Translations under genes and position numbers: made by a program
DNA from: a virus
Length of the DNA: 62,735 bases
Direction: 5' to 3' (one strand)
Virus record (IMG/VR): IMGVR_UViG_3300042448_001551
Coordinates: 1-62,735 of that record
Part shown: positions 32,398 to 38,998 of the stretch, one piece after another
Position numbering within the stretch: position 1 is the stretch's first letter
Layout of the letters: every line of letters begins with the position of its first letter
The notes under the pieces: model-generated
Seen by the model: the letters and a program-made list of their open reading frames with translations, nothing else
Told to the model about the DNA's origin: nothing
The model's database searches: none

Positions 32398-32416
32398 ATT
32401 TAGTAATGATAAAATA
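32398..32416 (-). promoter_or_regulatory. Recurrent leader motif, copy 3
   Basis: Minus-strand TATTTTATCATTACTAAAT, 11 bases before the ATG at 32387, similar to copies at 29918 and 32674. A G/C-rich segment (32417-32445) precedes it. Confidence 0.5.
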
Positions 32417-32459
32417 AATGGGAACCAGAGCCTTTCAGCCCCAGTTCACCATAATAATT

Positions 32460-32666
32460 TTAGCTTAGTTTTTCATCAAGATCTGATAAAATAACTATTC
32501 CTGGTACCCAGCCAAAAACAACTGTTACCATAAGTACTCCTCCAGATGTACAAGCTTCTTTAAAGCTTATATCTAAATTTGTAAATAAATAATTTAATAG
32601 CCCTAAAAATAACCAGGTTAATAAAATACTTGCTATAAAAGCTAGCATCATAATTGTGTTTTTCAT
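32460..32666 (-). CDS. Small membrane protein
   Basis: A 68-residue protein from ATG 32666 (MKNTIMMLAFIAS) with two hydrophobic helices (IMMLAFIASILLTWLFLGLL and SGGVLMVTVVFGWVPGIVIL). It sits directly downstream of the large noncoding RNA terminator, 8 bases behind the leader motif. Function unknown. Confidence 0.6.
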   Translation of the reverse strand: MKNTIMMLAFIASILLTWLFLGLLNYLFTNLDISFKEACTSGGVLMVTVVFGWVPGIVILSDLDEKLS

Positions 32667-32673
32667 ATAATAG

Positions 32674-32693
32674 ATTTTAATGATGACAAAATA
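32674..32693 (-). promoter_or_regulatory. Recurrent leader motif, copy 4
   Basis: Minus-strand TATTTTGTCATCATTAAAAT directly follows the terminator T-run of the large RNA and lies 8 bases before the ATG at 32666. Its match to copy 2 is 18 of 20. Confidence 0.55.
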
Positions 32694-32756
32694 AAAAAGC
32701 TGTAACAAGAGGTTTTACTAAGAGACATTGTCCTACTTAGTTACATTGTTACAGCT
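32692..32756 (-). terminator. Terminator of the large noncoding RNA
   Basis: AGCTGTAACA (minus; 32747-32756) pairs perfectly with TGTTACAGCT (32698-32707), with an inner ACTAAG/CTTAGT helix, followed by TTTTTTATTTT. A strong terminator directly after a gene-free kilobase implies an independent transcript. Confidence 0.93.
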
Positions 32757-33693
32757 GGATTTCTCAATCTTTGATTAATAGAATAAGTAATCAAGGATGA
32801 CCTTATTTCTAAAATGTCCCCTAAACAACAACATAGCTTGATTTAATGTTGTATAGGAAAATAATACAATATGTATTATTCCTTTATCAAAGATTGGGGT
32901 GTGTTCCTCATGCACTCAGTTGTAATATTACTACCGTGGAGATCAACCCACCCAACTCTATAGTTATATCATATTAATATAACTCCTATCCTCGTATTAT
33001 TACAAACTGTCTCATTCTTAGATTGATTAACTTTAATTACAGGCAATATTACCTTCCCCTACATAGCACCCACTCTATTGTGAGATTTATATGCAGATTC
33101 GTTTGTTAATCAGATCTTTTTACATCTTGGGAGCTGATTAAAACCTTACTACATCTAACTATATAGCAAGTTTATACATTCTTTACAGCTGGCATTTAAG
33201 GAGAATAGTTAGTTCTTAGCCAATACTGTGGTGTTGTATTATTAATCAGATGTCCCAAGAAAGAATGAATAGTGCATAAAGGAATAAGTTTTGTTTTAAG
33301 GACTCAAGGGTCGGTCAACCCTTGATTTATATTTTATAAAAATCTCATTGGAACTACACACGACCTGAATGTATAGCTAATGTCTCCACATCACCCCAAT
33401 AAGATCGACTCTATACTAACTTTTAGTATATCATCTGTTATCTGGTCCACCACAAACCAGGGAGAGAAATAGACGTGTGGTTTTTACGTCTACGAAACGG
33501 TTGTACCATTACTGGTCGTTTAACTGTTACCTCTAAGCTTAACCGTAAATTTAGAGATTCAGTGCTTGATTTTATAGTCTGCACTAACTTAGCATTACAT
33601 AGAAAGGAATGTTTATCTATGTTTAATACTCTCACCCTTATATGAGAGAACACTATAGTAGCCCCACAAGCTTGTCACAGTTTATTAATCCGT
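32692..33693 (-). ncRNA. Large ornate noncoding RNA, about 1 kb
   Basis: No plausible gene is seen in roughly 1,000 bases, in a genome that otherwise wastes no space. The stretch is full of strong stems: AATCTTTGAT/ATCAAAGATT (32766-32775 with 32886-32895); a 16-bp two-part helix (33125-33132 with 33253-33260, and 33134-33141 with 33242-33249); CTAACTAT/ATAGTTAG (33155-33162 with 33205-33212); TCAAGGGT/ACCCTTGA (33304-33311 with 33318-33325); a 10-bp helix with one wobble (33342-33351 with 33396-33405); plus many local hairpins. A terminator closes each side. Size, multi-stem form and phage location resemble ROOL and GOLLD RNAs. Family membership is not established. Confidence 0.8.
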
Positions 33694-33726
33694 AAAGAAG
33701 AAAGAGAGCCTTTTTACAGACTCTCT
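33694..33726 (-). terminator. Rho-independent terminator upstream of the large RNA
   Basis: AGAGAG (33703-33708) pairs with CTCTCT (33721-33726), followed on the minus strand by TTCTTCTTT. It ends the 33714 gene and sets the 5' limit of the large RNA. Confidence 0.75.
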
Positions 33727-33872
33727 ATTTTTTCTGTTGTAGTTATAATAATTTTGCTTACATACATAACATTGCATATAAGCTTATCATCCCCATATAA
33801 CTGCTCATCTTTTATCTCTATTTTTCTGTAAATAGAAGGAATTTCAGCAATTATAACAATAAATACAGACAT
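33714..33872 (-). CDS. Small protein, 52 residues
   Basis: The frame MSVFIVIIAEIPSIYRKIEI runs to ITTTEKIESL and stops inside the terminator stem at 33703-33726. It is preceded by another terminator (33891-33921), so it forms a one-gene transcript. Alternating Ile/Val suggests β structure. Function unknown. Confidence 0.6.
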   Translation of the reverse strand: MSVFIVIIAEIPSIYRKIEIKDEQLYGDDKLICNVMYVSKIIITTTEKIESL

Positions 33873-33890
33873 ATATTAGGTTTTTGGTTA

Positions 33891-33921
33891 TAAAAAGAAA
33901 GAGCCCTGTTACAGGCCCTTT
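33891..33921 (-). terminator. Rho-independent terminator overlapping a gene end
   Basis: On the minus strand AGGGCCTG pairs with CAGGGCTCT (one bulged G, one wobble), followed by TTCTTTTTAT. The stem includes the last codons of the 33909 gene. Confidence 0.75.
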
Positions 33922-34196
33922 AATTTTTTATAAATTTTCTCAGCTCTTTCCCAATTAGATGATATAAACTCTGGTATTCTGGTTCTTTCTGGATAACGGT
34001 CATCTCCACCATAACAATGGTAACCTTTTAGAATAACTGCATAAGTAACAGTTAAAGGTTTACCATCTTCCCAGTTTTTAATAAGTATAAACTTATCACT
34101 CAGTTCAAAGCTTTCATCTTGGTTAGATTCTGCCATCATACATAAATGACCACAAATTTCATTTGCAATCATTTCTTTAGTAATTTCTATTGTCAT
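33909..34196 (-). CDS. Uncharacterised small protein
   Basis: A 95-residue protein from ATG 34196 (MTIEITKEMIANEICGHLCM). It has a Tyr/Gly/Asp-rich middle (GYHCYGGDDRYPERTRIPEF) and a helical, basic end. The longer reading runs into the 34220-34291 stem-loop and was not used. No family recognised. Confidence 0.6.
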   Translation of the reverse strand: MTIEITKEMIANEICGHLCMMAESNQDESFELSDKFILIKNWEDGKPLTVTYAVILKGYHCYGGDDRYPERTRIPEFISSNWERAEKIYKKLKGL

Positions 34197-34219
34197 AACA
34201 ATAAAACATTTGGTGACCT

Positions 34220-34291
34220 CTATAGACAGTGCCGTCTTGTACACCACGTTGGGCTTAAAGAGCATTTCTGCACACCGTTATCTGTCTATAG
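34220..34291 (-). ncRNA. Structured spacer element
   Basis: CTATAGACAG (34220-34229) pairs perfectly with CTGTCTATAG (34282-34291), enclosing about 52 bases. A second hairpin, CAAGG/CCTTG, lies just beyond. It fills the spacer between the genes at 34318 and 33909 and may be a processing site or leader structure. Confidence 0.5.
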
Positions 34292-34317
34292 AACGCACAA
34301 GGCCTAACACCACCTTG

Positions 34318-34539
34318 CTAAAATGGGAGAGTTCCTCCATAAGCTTTATGAACATTAGTTTTTGGTTGTTGACCAAAATAATGATCTTGAAACTCATCCA
34401 CTGAAGAATACTCTCTAAGACCATACTCTTGTACTAACATATGTAATTCTTGAGGAAAAACAGATATGTAATTTTCAAGAGCTCCTGCATAAGGTGGAGC
34501 AATAATAAGTTGGTCTCCTATAAATCCTAATATTTCCAT
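34318..34539 (-). CDS. Uncharacterised small protein
   Basis: A 73-residue protein (MEILGFIGDQLIIAPPYAGA, then YGLREYSSVDEFQDHYF). It has structured RNA-like spacers on both sides. No family recognised. Confidence 0.55.
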   Translation of the reverse strand: MEILGFIGDQLIIAPPYAGALENYISVFPQELHMLVQEYGLREYSSVDEFQDHYFGQQPKTNVHKAYGGTLPF

Positions 34540-34622
34540 ATAAAGTTTTTAACAATTAAATAATATATAGCTATCTCATCCGCAAACTTGAATCCATTTT
34601 AGAGAGGTTTTTTAAACTAAAA

Positions 34623-34678
34623 GATAACGTGGAAGTGGTTCTATCACTCTCACCACACTGCGTAACTCCCACGTTATC
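34623..34678 (-). ncRNA. Structured spacer element
   Basis: GATAACGTGG (34623-34632) pairs perfectly with CCACGTTATC (34669-34678); inside, GTGGT pairs with ACCAC. It lies upstream of the 34318 gene in a spacer of 156 bases without another gene. Confidence 0.5.
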
Positions 34679-34695
34679 AATCAGTTATGAAGGGA

Positions 34696-34842
34696 TTAGT
34701 AAGTAATCACCACCATAACTCTTCTCTCACTTGTGTTCCACTTAATGAATGCACAAGCAAGTTGTCTGAACTTAGTCTTCATGGATGTATACCATGTTCT
34801 GAACAGCTCAAACGTTCTAAATGAAAGTCTTCTAGATTTCAT
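34696..34842 (-). CDS. Very basic small protein, 48 residues
   Basis: The frame MKSRRLSFRTFELFRTWYTS continues to KFRQLACAFIKWNTSERRVM and ends VVITY. Ten or more Arg/Lys with regular aromatic residues suggest an amphipathic helix that binds nucleic acid or membrane. It is short and flanked by noncoding sequence, so coding is likely but not certain. Confidence 0.45.
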   Translation of the reverse strand: MKSRRLSFRTFELFRTWYTSMKTKFRQLACAFIKWNTSERRVMVVITY

Positions 34843-34888
34843 GTTAGATTGTTTTAAGGGTTAGTAAATAAGAAAGCACAAGCAAGTT
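34751..34888. repeat. Direct repeat GCACAAGCAAGTT
   Basis: The 13-base sequence occurs at 34751-34763 and again at 34876-34888. The first copy lies inside the small basic gene, the second upstream of it. Confidence 0.6.
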
Positions 34889-34934
34889 ATTGTTATGGAT
34901 TATTATAACTTATAAGATGCTTGTACCTTCCTTT

Positions 34935-34960
34935 AAAAAAACAGAGGATTATTCCTCTGT
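34935..34960 (-). terminator. Rho-independent terminator
   Basis: CAGAGGA (34942-34948) pairs with TCCTCTG (34953-34959) with loop TTAT, followed on the minus strand by six T or more. It overlaps the stop of the 34949 gene. Confidence 0.93.
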
Positions 34961-35221
34961 TAAACCGTTTGCGTCTATAGAGCCAAATAGCTCCACAGCA
35001 CCGTTTACAAACCAGTATGAACCTTTAAGGTGTTCATAGCTTTTACCCTTTTTATCTTCACCACCCTGATGTTGGGTAATGAATACTTCTTTTTTCCAGT
35101 CTATCTTCTCAGCTACGAAGATAGTACCTACTGGAGTAGAAGCAAATGCTCTACCTTTACCTTTTAAAAGGTCGATTTTCTGTAGTCCACAGACTTCCAG
35201 AAATTGTCTTAGTGTCATCAT
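34949..35221 (-). CDS. Uncharacterised protein, first gene of the minus arm
   Basis: A 90-residue protein (TLRQFLEVCGLQKIDLLKGK, then VFITQHQGGEDKKGKSYEHL). It starts next to the divergent control region and ends in its own terminator, so it is a single-gene transcript and a candidate early gene. The fold looks β-rich; no family recognised. Confidence 0.6.
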   Translation of the reverse strand: MMTLRQFLEVCGLQKIDLLKGKGRAFASTPVGTIFVAEKIDWKKEVFITQHQGGEDKKGKSYEHLKGSYWFVNGAVELFGSIDANGLTEE

Positions 35222-35321
35222 ATAGTTTAGATTTTAAGTACGGGTACCAAATGCCCTATGAGTAAGGAGGGGAGCTTTAAGTAGTAGGTCCCAACACACT
35301 ACTATATAGAATAGTTTTACC

Positions 35322-35357
35322 ACGGGGGGTCTTTTGTACAGAAAGCTTACGGGGGGT
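35322..35357. repeat. Direct repeat ACGGGGGGT
   Basis: Two identical 9-base copies 27 bases apart (start to start), with six G in a row in an otherwise AT-rich region. Candidate protein-binding site. Confidence 0.6.
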
Positions 35358-35377
35358 GTTTAAACTTCTAGAGGTAG

Positions 35378-35445
35378 CACCAGTGACCCCCTAACATAGT
35401 AATAAGTTAATATTAATAGTATTATATAGGGGTCACCAGTGATCC
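35378..35445. repeat. Direct repeat CACCAGTGAYCC combined with an inverted repeat
   Basis: Copies at 35378-35389 and 35434-35445 differ at one position. An inverted pair GTGACCCCCTA/TAGGGGTCAC overlaps them, enclosing an AT-rich loop. Confidence 0.6.
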
Positions 35446-35461
35446 CACGAGAGAATTAAAG

Positions 35462-35492
35462 TTTGGCTGTATAAAAAATAGTTTTACATTTG
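35462..35492 (+). promoter_or_regulatory. Canonical Bacteroidota promoter of the structural arm
   Basis: TTTG at 35462-35465, exactly 19 bases, then TACATTTG at 35485-35492, matching the TTTG/TAnnTTTG consensus of the Bacteroidota primary sigma factor. The ATG of the first gene begins 5 bases after the -7 box, so the mRNA is expected to be leaderless. Confidence 0.88.
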
Positions 35493-35496
35493 ATTT

Positions 35497-35715
35497 ATGG
35501 AAAATAAAGATAAAGTGATTTACACAGACTTAGACAGTGTGATAGACTTATTTGAAGAGGGAGATCTTTCTTCTGATGAACTTGCCTTTCCTTATTACAA
35601 GGGAGGTGTTGGTAGTGATGGTCAAAAGCTAGTGAGCTGGGTACATAGGAGTGAGCTTGAGAACTATCTCATTTTAAGAAAGACTTATAATAACAGTCTT
35701 TTAAAGAGACAATAA
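35497..35715 (+). CDS. Small acidic protein, first gene of the plus arm
   Basis: A 72-residue protein (YTDLDSVIDLFEEGDLSSDE, then GGVGSDGQKLVSWVHRSELE). It is read from a canonical host promoter with no leader, so it is expected early and independent of phage factors. No family recognised. Confidence 0.65.
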   Translation: MENKDKVIYTDLDSVIDLFEEGDLSSDELAFPYYKGGVGSDGQKLVSWVHRSELENYLILRKTYNNSLLKRQ

Positions 35716-35745
35716 AATATATTTTATTATTACATATAATAGAAG

Positions 35746-35753
35746 TAAATTTG
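35746..35753 (+). promoter_or_regulatory. Bacteroidota-type -7 element
   Basis: TAAATTTG lies 31 bases upstream of the 35785 ATG. A second promoter for the early plus-strand genes is possible; the -33 box is not clear. Confidence 0.4.
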
Positions 35754-35784
35754 TATAGTTTAAACTTTTTAAGTATATTGTATT

Positions 35785-35997
35785 ATGACAGCAGTTGTAA
35801 AAAACCAACAAGAGAGTCAGTTAAGTTATTACTTACAGACGACAAACAAATACGGTGAGCCAGTTAACATTCCAGTTATAGATGTTAGAGATGGGTTAGC
35901 TGAGAGAATGCTAGGAGAACAGTTTATAAAGTCTAGCAATCGTAGTAAGTATATAACATATAATGAATACCATATTTCACGCAAAAACCAAAAATAA
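35785..35997 (+). CDS. Uncharacterised small protein
   Basis: A 70-residue protein (LSYYLQTTNKYGEPVNIPVI, then DGLAERMLGEQF). It ends one base before the next start. No motif recognised. Confidence 0.6.
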   Translation: MTAVVKNQQESQLSYYLQTTNKYGEPVNIPVIDVRDGLAERMLGEQFIKSSNRSKYITYNEYHISRKNQK

Positions 35998-35998
35998 T

Positions 35999-36289
35999 AT
36001 GATTCACATTTGTAACATACAGTGTTTAACAATGGATCAAGAAGAAGCCAGTCTATTAAATATAAAAGACAAGGGTAAGTGGCTTCCTTTTATGTTTAAG
36101 CTAGATATAGTGGAAGCAATTAAATTGGCATCAGATGAACCAGATGCTTTAGCATATGAAAAGACTTCTGTTTTTACCAATGGGGGTGATGTATATGTTA
36201 TAGACACCCCGTTTGATGTTTTCCAAACTATATTTATAAAACACAATATTGAGGGTCATCTTCCAGATAGGGAGGAACCCTCTTTTTAA
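35999..36289 (+). CDS. Uncharacterised small protein
   Basis: A 96-residue protein from ATG 35999 (MIHICNIQCLTMDQEEASLL), directly behind the previous stop; a longer reading would overlap that gene. Mixed α/β with VYVIDTPFDVFQTIFIKHNI. No family recognised. Confidence 0.6.
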   Translation: MIHICNIQCLTMDQEEASLLNIKDKGKWLPFMFKLDIVEAIKLASDEPDALAYEKTSVFTNGGDVYVIDTPFDVFQTIFIKHNIEGHLPDREEPSF

Positions 36290-36310
36290 TTTTAAAAACC
36301 AATAAGCATT

Positions 36311-36682
36311 ATGAAAGACCAAGAACAACCAAAAGCTCCTTCTAAAGAAGAAGTGATTGCTTTCTTAAAAGAACAGATTGAGGTGAAATCAGTTCAATTA
36401 GAACTACAGAAGATTAACACCAGTCTTGCAATAGAAAAAGCAGAAGAGTTAAAAGCTTTGTCTATTATTGGACAAATTACCAACCCAGGGTCTAGAGAAG
36501 ATTCTTATAAAGGAGGCACTCCTCACATTTTAACAAAAGAGGATATGGAGTTAAATCCTGAGCTTGCCGAGGAAGGACTTAAAGAAGGAGACACTATTGT
36601 TATTCCAGATGGAGAATCAGTGGAGTCTTTAAAAGATGAAGCCCCTACAGTTGAGAAAAAATCTAAATCTTTAAAAAAGTAA
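36311..36682 (+). CDS. Uncharacterised helical protein with Lys/Glu-rich tail
   Basis: A 123-residue protein. Residues 10-55 are a continuous helix (EEVIAFLKEQIEVKSVQLEL), and the rest is acidic with GTPHILTKEDMELNPE. The tail ends in SKSLKK. It overlaps neither neighbour and is followed directly by the acetyltransferase gene. Function unknown. Confidence 0.6.
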   Translation: MKDQEQPKAPSKEEVIAFLKEQIEVKSVQLELQKINTSLAIEKAEELKALSIIGQITNPGSREDSYKGGTPHILTKEDMELNPELAEEGLKEGDTIVIPDGESVESLKDEAPTVEKKSKSLKK

Positions 36683-37114
36683 ATGAACACTCTTTATAAA
36701 CTAAAAGATTATAGGGAAACATTTAAGTTTGAGAAAGAACATCCTAAACCTCTCCGCTGGGATGACCAGTATAAATTATACATGTTGTCACAAGCGGAGA
36801 AGTTTCAGGGTATTTGGTTCAAAGATAAAGGAGAGTTAATAGGAGAAATTTTGTTTAGCTGGCAAAGTGATAATGTAGTGCATATAGATTCTTTCACTAT
36901 AATAGAAGCTTACAGAGGAAAAGGATTGGGGTATGAAATAGTTAATGAAGGAATAAAATGGGCTGAAAGTTTTAATTTCTCTTACATCACTGGAGAAGCT
37001 AGACAAGGAGCCAGTTGGAAAATATTTGAAAATATAGGAGCATTCCCTATTTTGTTACATGAAAACTGGAATGACACAAAAGAAAATTACATGAGTTTTA
37101 AATTAGATATATAA
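36683..37114 (+). CDS. GNAT-family acetyltransferase
   Basis: A 143-residue protein with the GNAT acetyl-CoA site: VHIDSFTIIEAYRGKGLGYE (R/Q-x-x-G-x-G/A as YRGKGLG) and a following helix GIKWAESFNFSYITGEARQG. It overlaps the next start by one base (TAATG). Phage GNATs can modify host RNA polymerase, toxins or defence proteins. The substrate is unknown. Confidence 0.85.
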   Translation: MNTLYKLKDYRETFKFEKEHPKPLRWDDQYKLYMLSQAEKFQGIWFKDKGELIGEILFSWQSDNVVHIDSFTIIEAYRGKGLGYEIVNEGIKWAESFNFSYITGEARQGASWKIFENIGAFPILLHENWNDTKENYMSFKLDI

Positions 37115-37476
37115 TGGCATTAGTAAACCAAGTTGATAAGAGAGTAAAAATGGACCTTTGGCAGATAGTAAAATATCAGATTTTAACCCATTGTTACATT
37201 AATAAAATACAGATAAGTGATTCTGACTTAGACTGTTTAACATATTTAGCTTTAGAAGGAGACCAAGAATTAACTAGCTTTTGTAATAAAGCTAATGAAA
37301 AAAGATTGTTTTCCTCAGCCCAGTCTGTGAGAAACTGTCTCACTAAATCAGAAAAGAAAGGTCTTATAAAGAAAGAAGGAAAGAATAAGAAAAAAATATT
37401 TTTACACCCAGATCTTAAAGTGCATAGTAAAGGAAACATATTATTAGACTTTAAATTCTTGTGCGTTGCATCCTAA
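37114..37476 (+). CDS. Winged-helix-like DNA-binding protein
   Basis: A 120-residue basic protein. LFSSAQSVRNCLTKSEKKGL IKKEGKNKKKIFLHP has the recognition helix and basic wing of a winged helix. It lies between the acetyltransferase and the HU-like gene, which it overlaps by 11 bases, and could be a regulator of late genes or a terminase-associated protein. Confidence 0.55.
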   Translation: MALVNQVDKRVKMDLWQIVKYQILTHCYINKIQISDSDLDCLTYLALEGDQELTSFCNKANEKRLFSSAQSVRNCLTKSEKKGLIKKEGKNKKKIFLHPDLKVHSKGNILLDFKFLCVAS

Positions 37477-37897
37477 AAAAGCTAAAGAGTTAATACCAGA
37501 AGTAGCTGAAAAAACCAATCTACCAGAAGAAATTGTGAAACAAATAGTTTCTTATTACTGGCAGGAGGTGAGACAAGCTCTTTCTAGTCTTCAACATTCT
37601 AGGGTGCATGTAACAAATCTTGGAGATTTTGTAATTAAACATTGGAAATTAGAAGAAAAGGTTAAAGTGTTTGAACAGTTTGAGGAAAAAAACAAACAGA
37701 AAGGTTTACAACAAATCACTGCTAGATTTAGAACAGCTGAAAAACTTTTTGATCTTAAAAATTTACAAAGTATAATAGATACTGAGAAGCAAAGGGCAGA
37801 TTTTGTTAAAATTTATAAAACTACTAGAGATGAGTCTAAAACAAAATATAATAAGGGTTTGGAAAAACAAAAACCAAATAGTGGAGGGGGTGACTAA
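37466..37897 (+). CDS. HU/IHF-like DNA-bending protein
   Basis: A 143-residue protein. Residues 1-75 follow the HU/IHF layout: KAKELIPEVAEKTNLPEEIV, KQIVSYYWQEVRQALSSLQH, then VHVTNLGDFVIKHWKLEEKV. The C-terminal 65 residues are a charged extension. Crass-like phages often carry such a protein near their capsid genes. It probably compacts or bends phage DNA during packaging or at packaging sites. Confidence 0.8.
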   Translation: MHPKKAKELIPEVAEKTNLPEEIVKQIVSYYWQEVRQALSSLQHSRVHVTNLGDFVIKHWKLEEKVKVFEQFEEKNKQKGLQQITARFRTAEKLFDLKNLQSIIDTEKQRADFVKIYKTTRDESKTKYNKGLEKQKPNSGGGD

Positions 37898-38165
37898 TTC
37901 TATATTTAAGAAAGAAGATGTAGAAGCTATTGCTGAGGAAAGAATGAACATATGTAGAAAATGCCCTTCTAATCTTTATGATGAGACAGGAGAGGGCTGT
38001 TTAATTTTAGGTACACAACCATGCTGTCATATAGAGAAAGGAGGATGTGGATGTAGTCTTGGTTTTAAAACTAGAAGTCTTTCAGCTGGTTGTGATCTTC
38101 ACCATTGGGAGCCAGAGATTTCCCAACAAGAAGAAGATCTTTTAAAACAAAAATTAGGTATATGA
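37830..38165 (+). CDS. Cys-rich zinc-binding protein
   Basis: A 111-residue protein from ATG 37830 (MSLKQNIIRVWKN), overlapping the HU-like gene. It contains CRKCPSNLYDETGEGC, QPCCHIEKGGCGC and a later SAGCDLHHW, nine cysteines spaced for one or two zinc sites. Proteins of this form occur near the nuclease gene in related phages, from memory. Likely DNA- or protein-binding. Confidence 0.7.
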   Translation: MSLKQNIIRVWKNKNQIVEGVTNSIFKKEDVEAIAEERMNICRKCPSNLYDETGEGCLILGTQPCCHIEKGGCGCSLGFKTRSLSAGCDLHHWEPEISQQEEDLLKQKLGI

Positions 38166-38998
38166 GTATATTAAGATTCACTGCTCATGATCATAAATAC
38201 ACAAGTATTGATGAACATGAAAAAGAGTGGTTATCTGTAACATCTTTTATTGGACAGTTTAAACAACCGTTTGATGCTGATAAGATTGCAGAGAAATCTT
38301 CTAAAAAAAGAAACTCGAAATGGTATGGAATGACTCCAGAGGATATAAAAACTGCCTGGAAAAATGAAGCACTAAGAGCTACAACACTTGGAACATGGTA
38401 TCACAATTGTCGTGAAAAAGATATTTGTGATTTTCAAGATATGGAAAGACATGGAAAGACAGTACCCGTTTTTACACCAATAGAAGTGGAAGGAATCAAG
38501 TATTCTCCTAATCAAAAGCTTACGGACGGTGTCTACCCAGAACATATGGTTTATTTAAAATCAGCAGGACTTTGTGGGCAATCAGATCTTGTAGAAGTGA
38601 TAGATGGGTTTGTACATATAACAGATTATAAGACAAACAAAGAGATTAAGTTGGAAGGATTTACCAGCTGGGATGGAATAACACAAAAAATGTTACCACC
38701 AGTGTCTCATTTAGACGATTGTAATTTAAACCACTATGCATTACAGTTGAGTCTTTATATGTATATTATATTAAAGCACAATCCTAAATTAAAACCAGGA
38801 GTGCTAACTATTCATCATATAATGTTTGAGGAAGTGGGTAGGGATAAGTTTGACAACCCTATAACAGAGCTTGATAGTAATGGAGATCCTGTAGTTAAAG
38901 ATATTGTACAATATGATCTTCCATATTTAAAATCAGAGATTATTAATCTTTTACATTGGCTAGAGGATAATCGCCACAAAATAAAAGTAAAGCACTAA
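38162..38998 (+). CDS. PD-(D/E)XK (RecB-like) nuclease
   Basis: A 278-residue protein from ATG 38162 (ATGA overlap with the zinc gene). The RecB-type signature is GQSDLVEVIDGFVHITDYKT NKEIK (D, D-x-K), with a QLSLYMYIIL helix behind it, the QxxxY motif of the Cas4/RecB group. PD-(D/E)XK nucleases are conserved in crAss-like phages and probably work in DNA processing before packaging. Confidence 0.88.
   Translation: MSILRFTAHDHKYTSIDEHEKEWLSVTSFIGQFKQPFDADKIAEKSSKKRNSKWYGMTPEDIKTAWKNEALRATTLGTWYHNCREKDICDFQDMERHGKTVPVFTPIEVEGIKYSPNQKLTDGVYPEHMVYLKSAGLCGQSDLVEVIDGFVHITDYKTNKEIKLEGFTSWDGITQKMLPPVSHLDDCNLNHYALQLSLYMYIILKHNPKLKPGVLTIHHIMFEEVGRDKFDNPITELDSNGDPVVKDIVQYDLPYLKSEIINLLHWLEDNRHKIKVKH

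Larger units (their letters stand above)
35222..35496. promoter_or_regulatory. Divergent control region between the two genome arms
   Basis: No gene is seen in these 275 bases. The region holds AGTAGT/ACTACT, two copies of ACGGGGGGT (35322-35330, 35349-35357), two copies of CACCAGTGAYCC (35378-35389, 35434-35445), and a stem GTGACCCCCTA/TAGGGGTCAC (35383-35393 with 35427-35436) around a 33-base AT-only-like loop. Such a layout fits an operator cluster or a replication origin. Confidence 0.55.

Noticed and set aside
33438-33653. 71-residue minus-strand reading frame inside the large RNA
   Set aside because: It runs through several strong hairpins, has no start context like the other genes and reads as arbitrary Arg/Ser-rich sequence; the RNA explanation is better.
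29908-35496. Self-cleaving ribozyme (hammerhead) in the RNA island
   Set aside because: I looked for CTGATGA with a following GAAA core on both strands and found no convincing pair.
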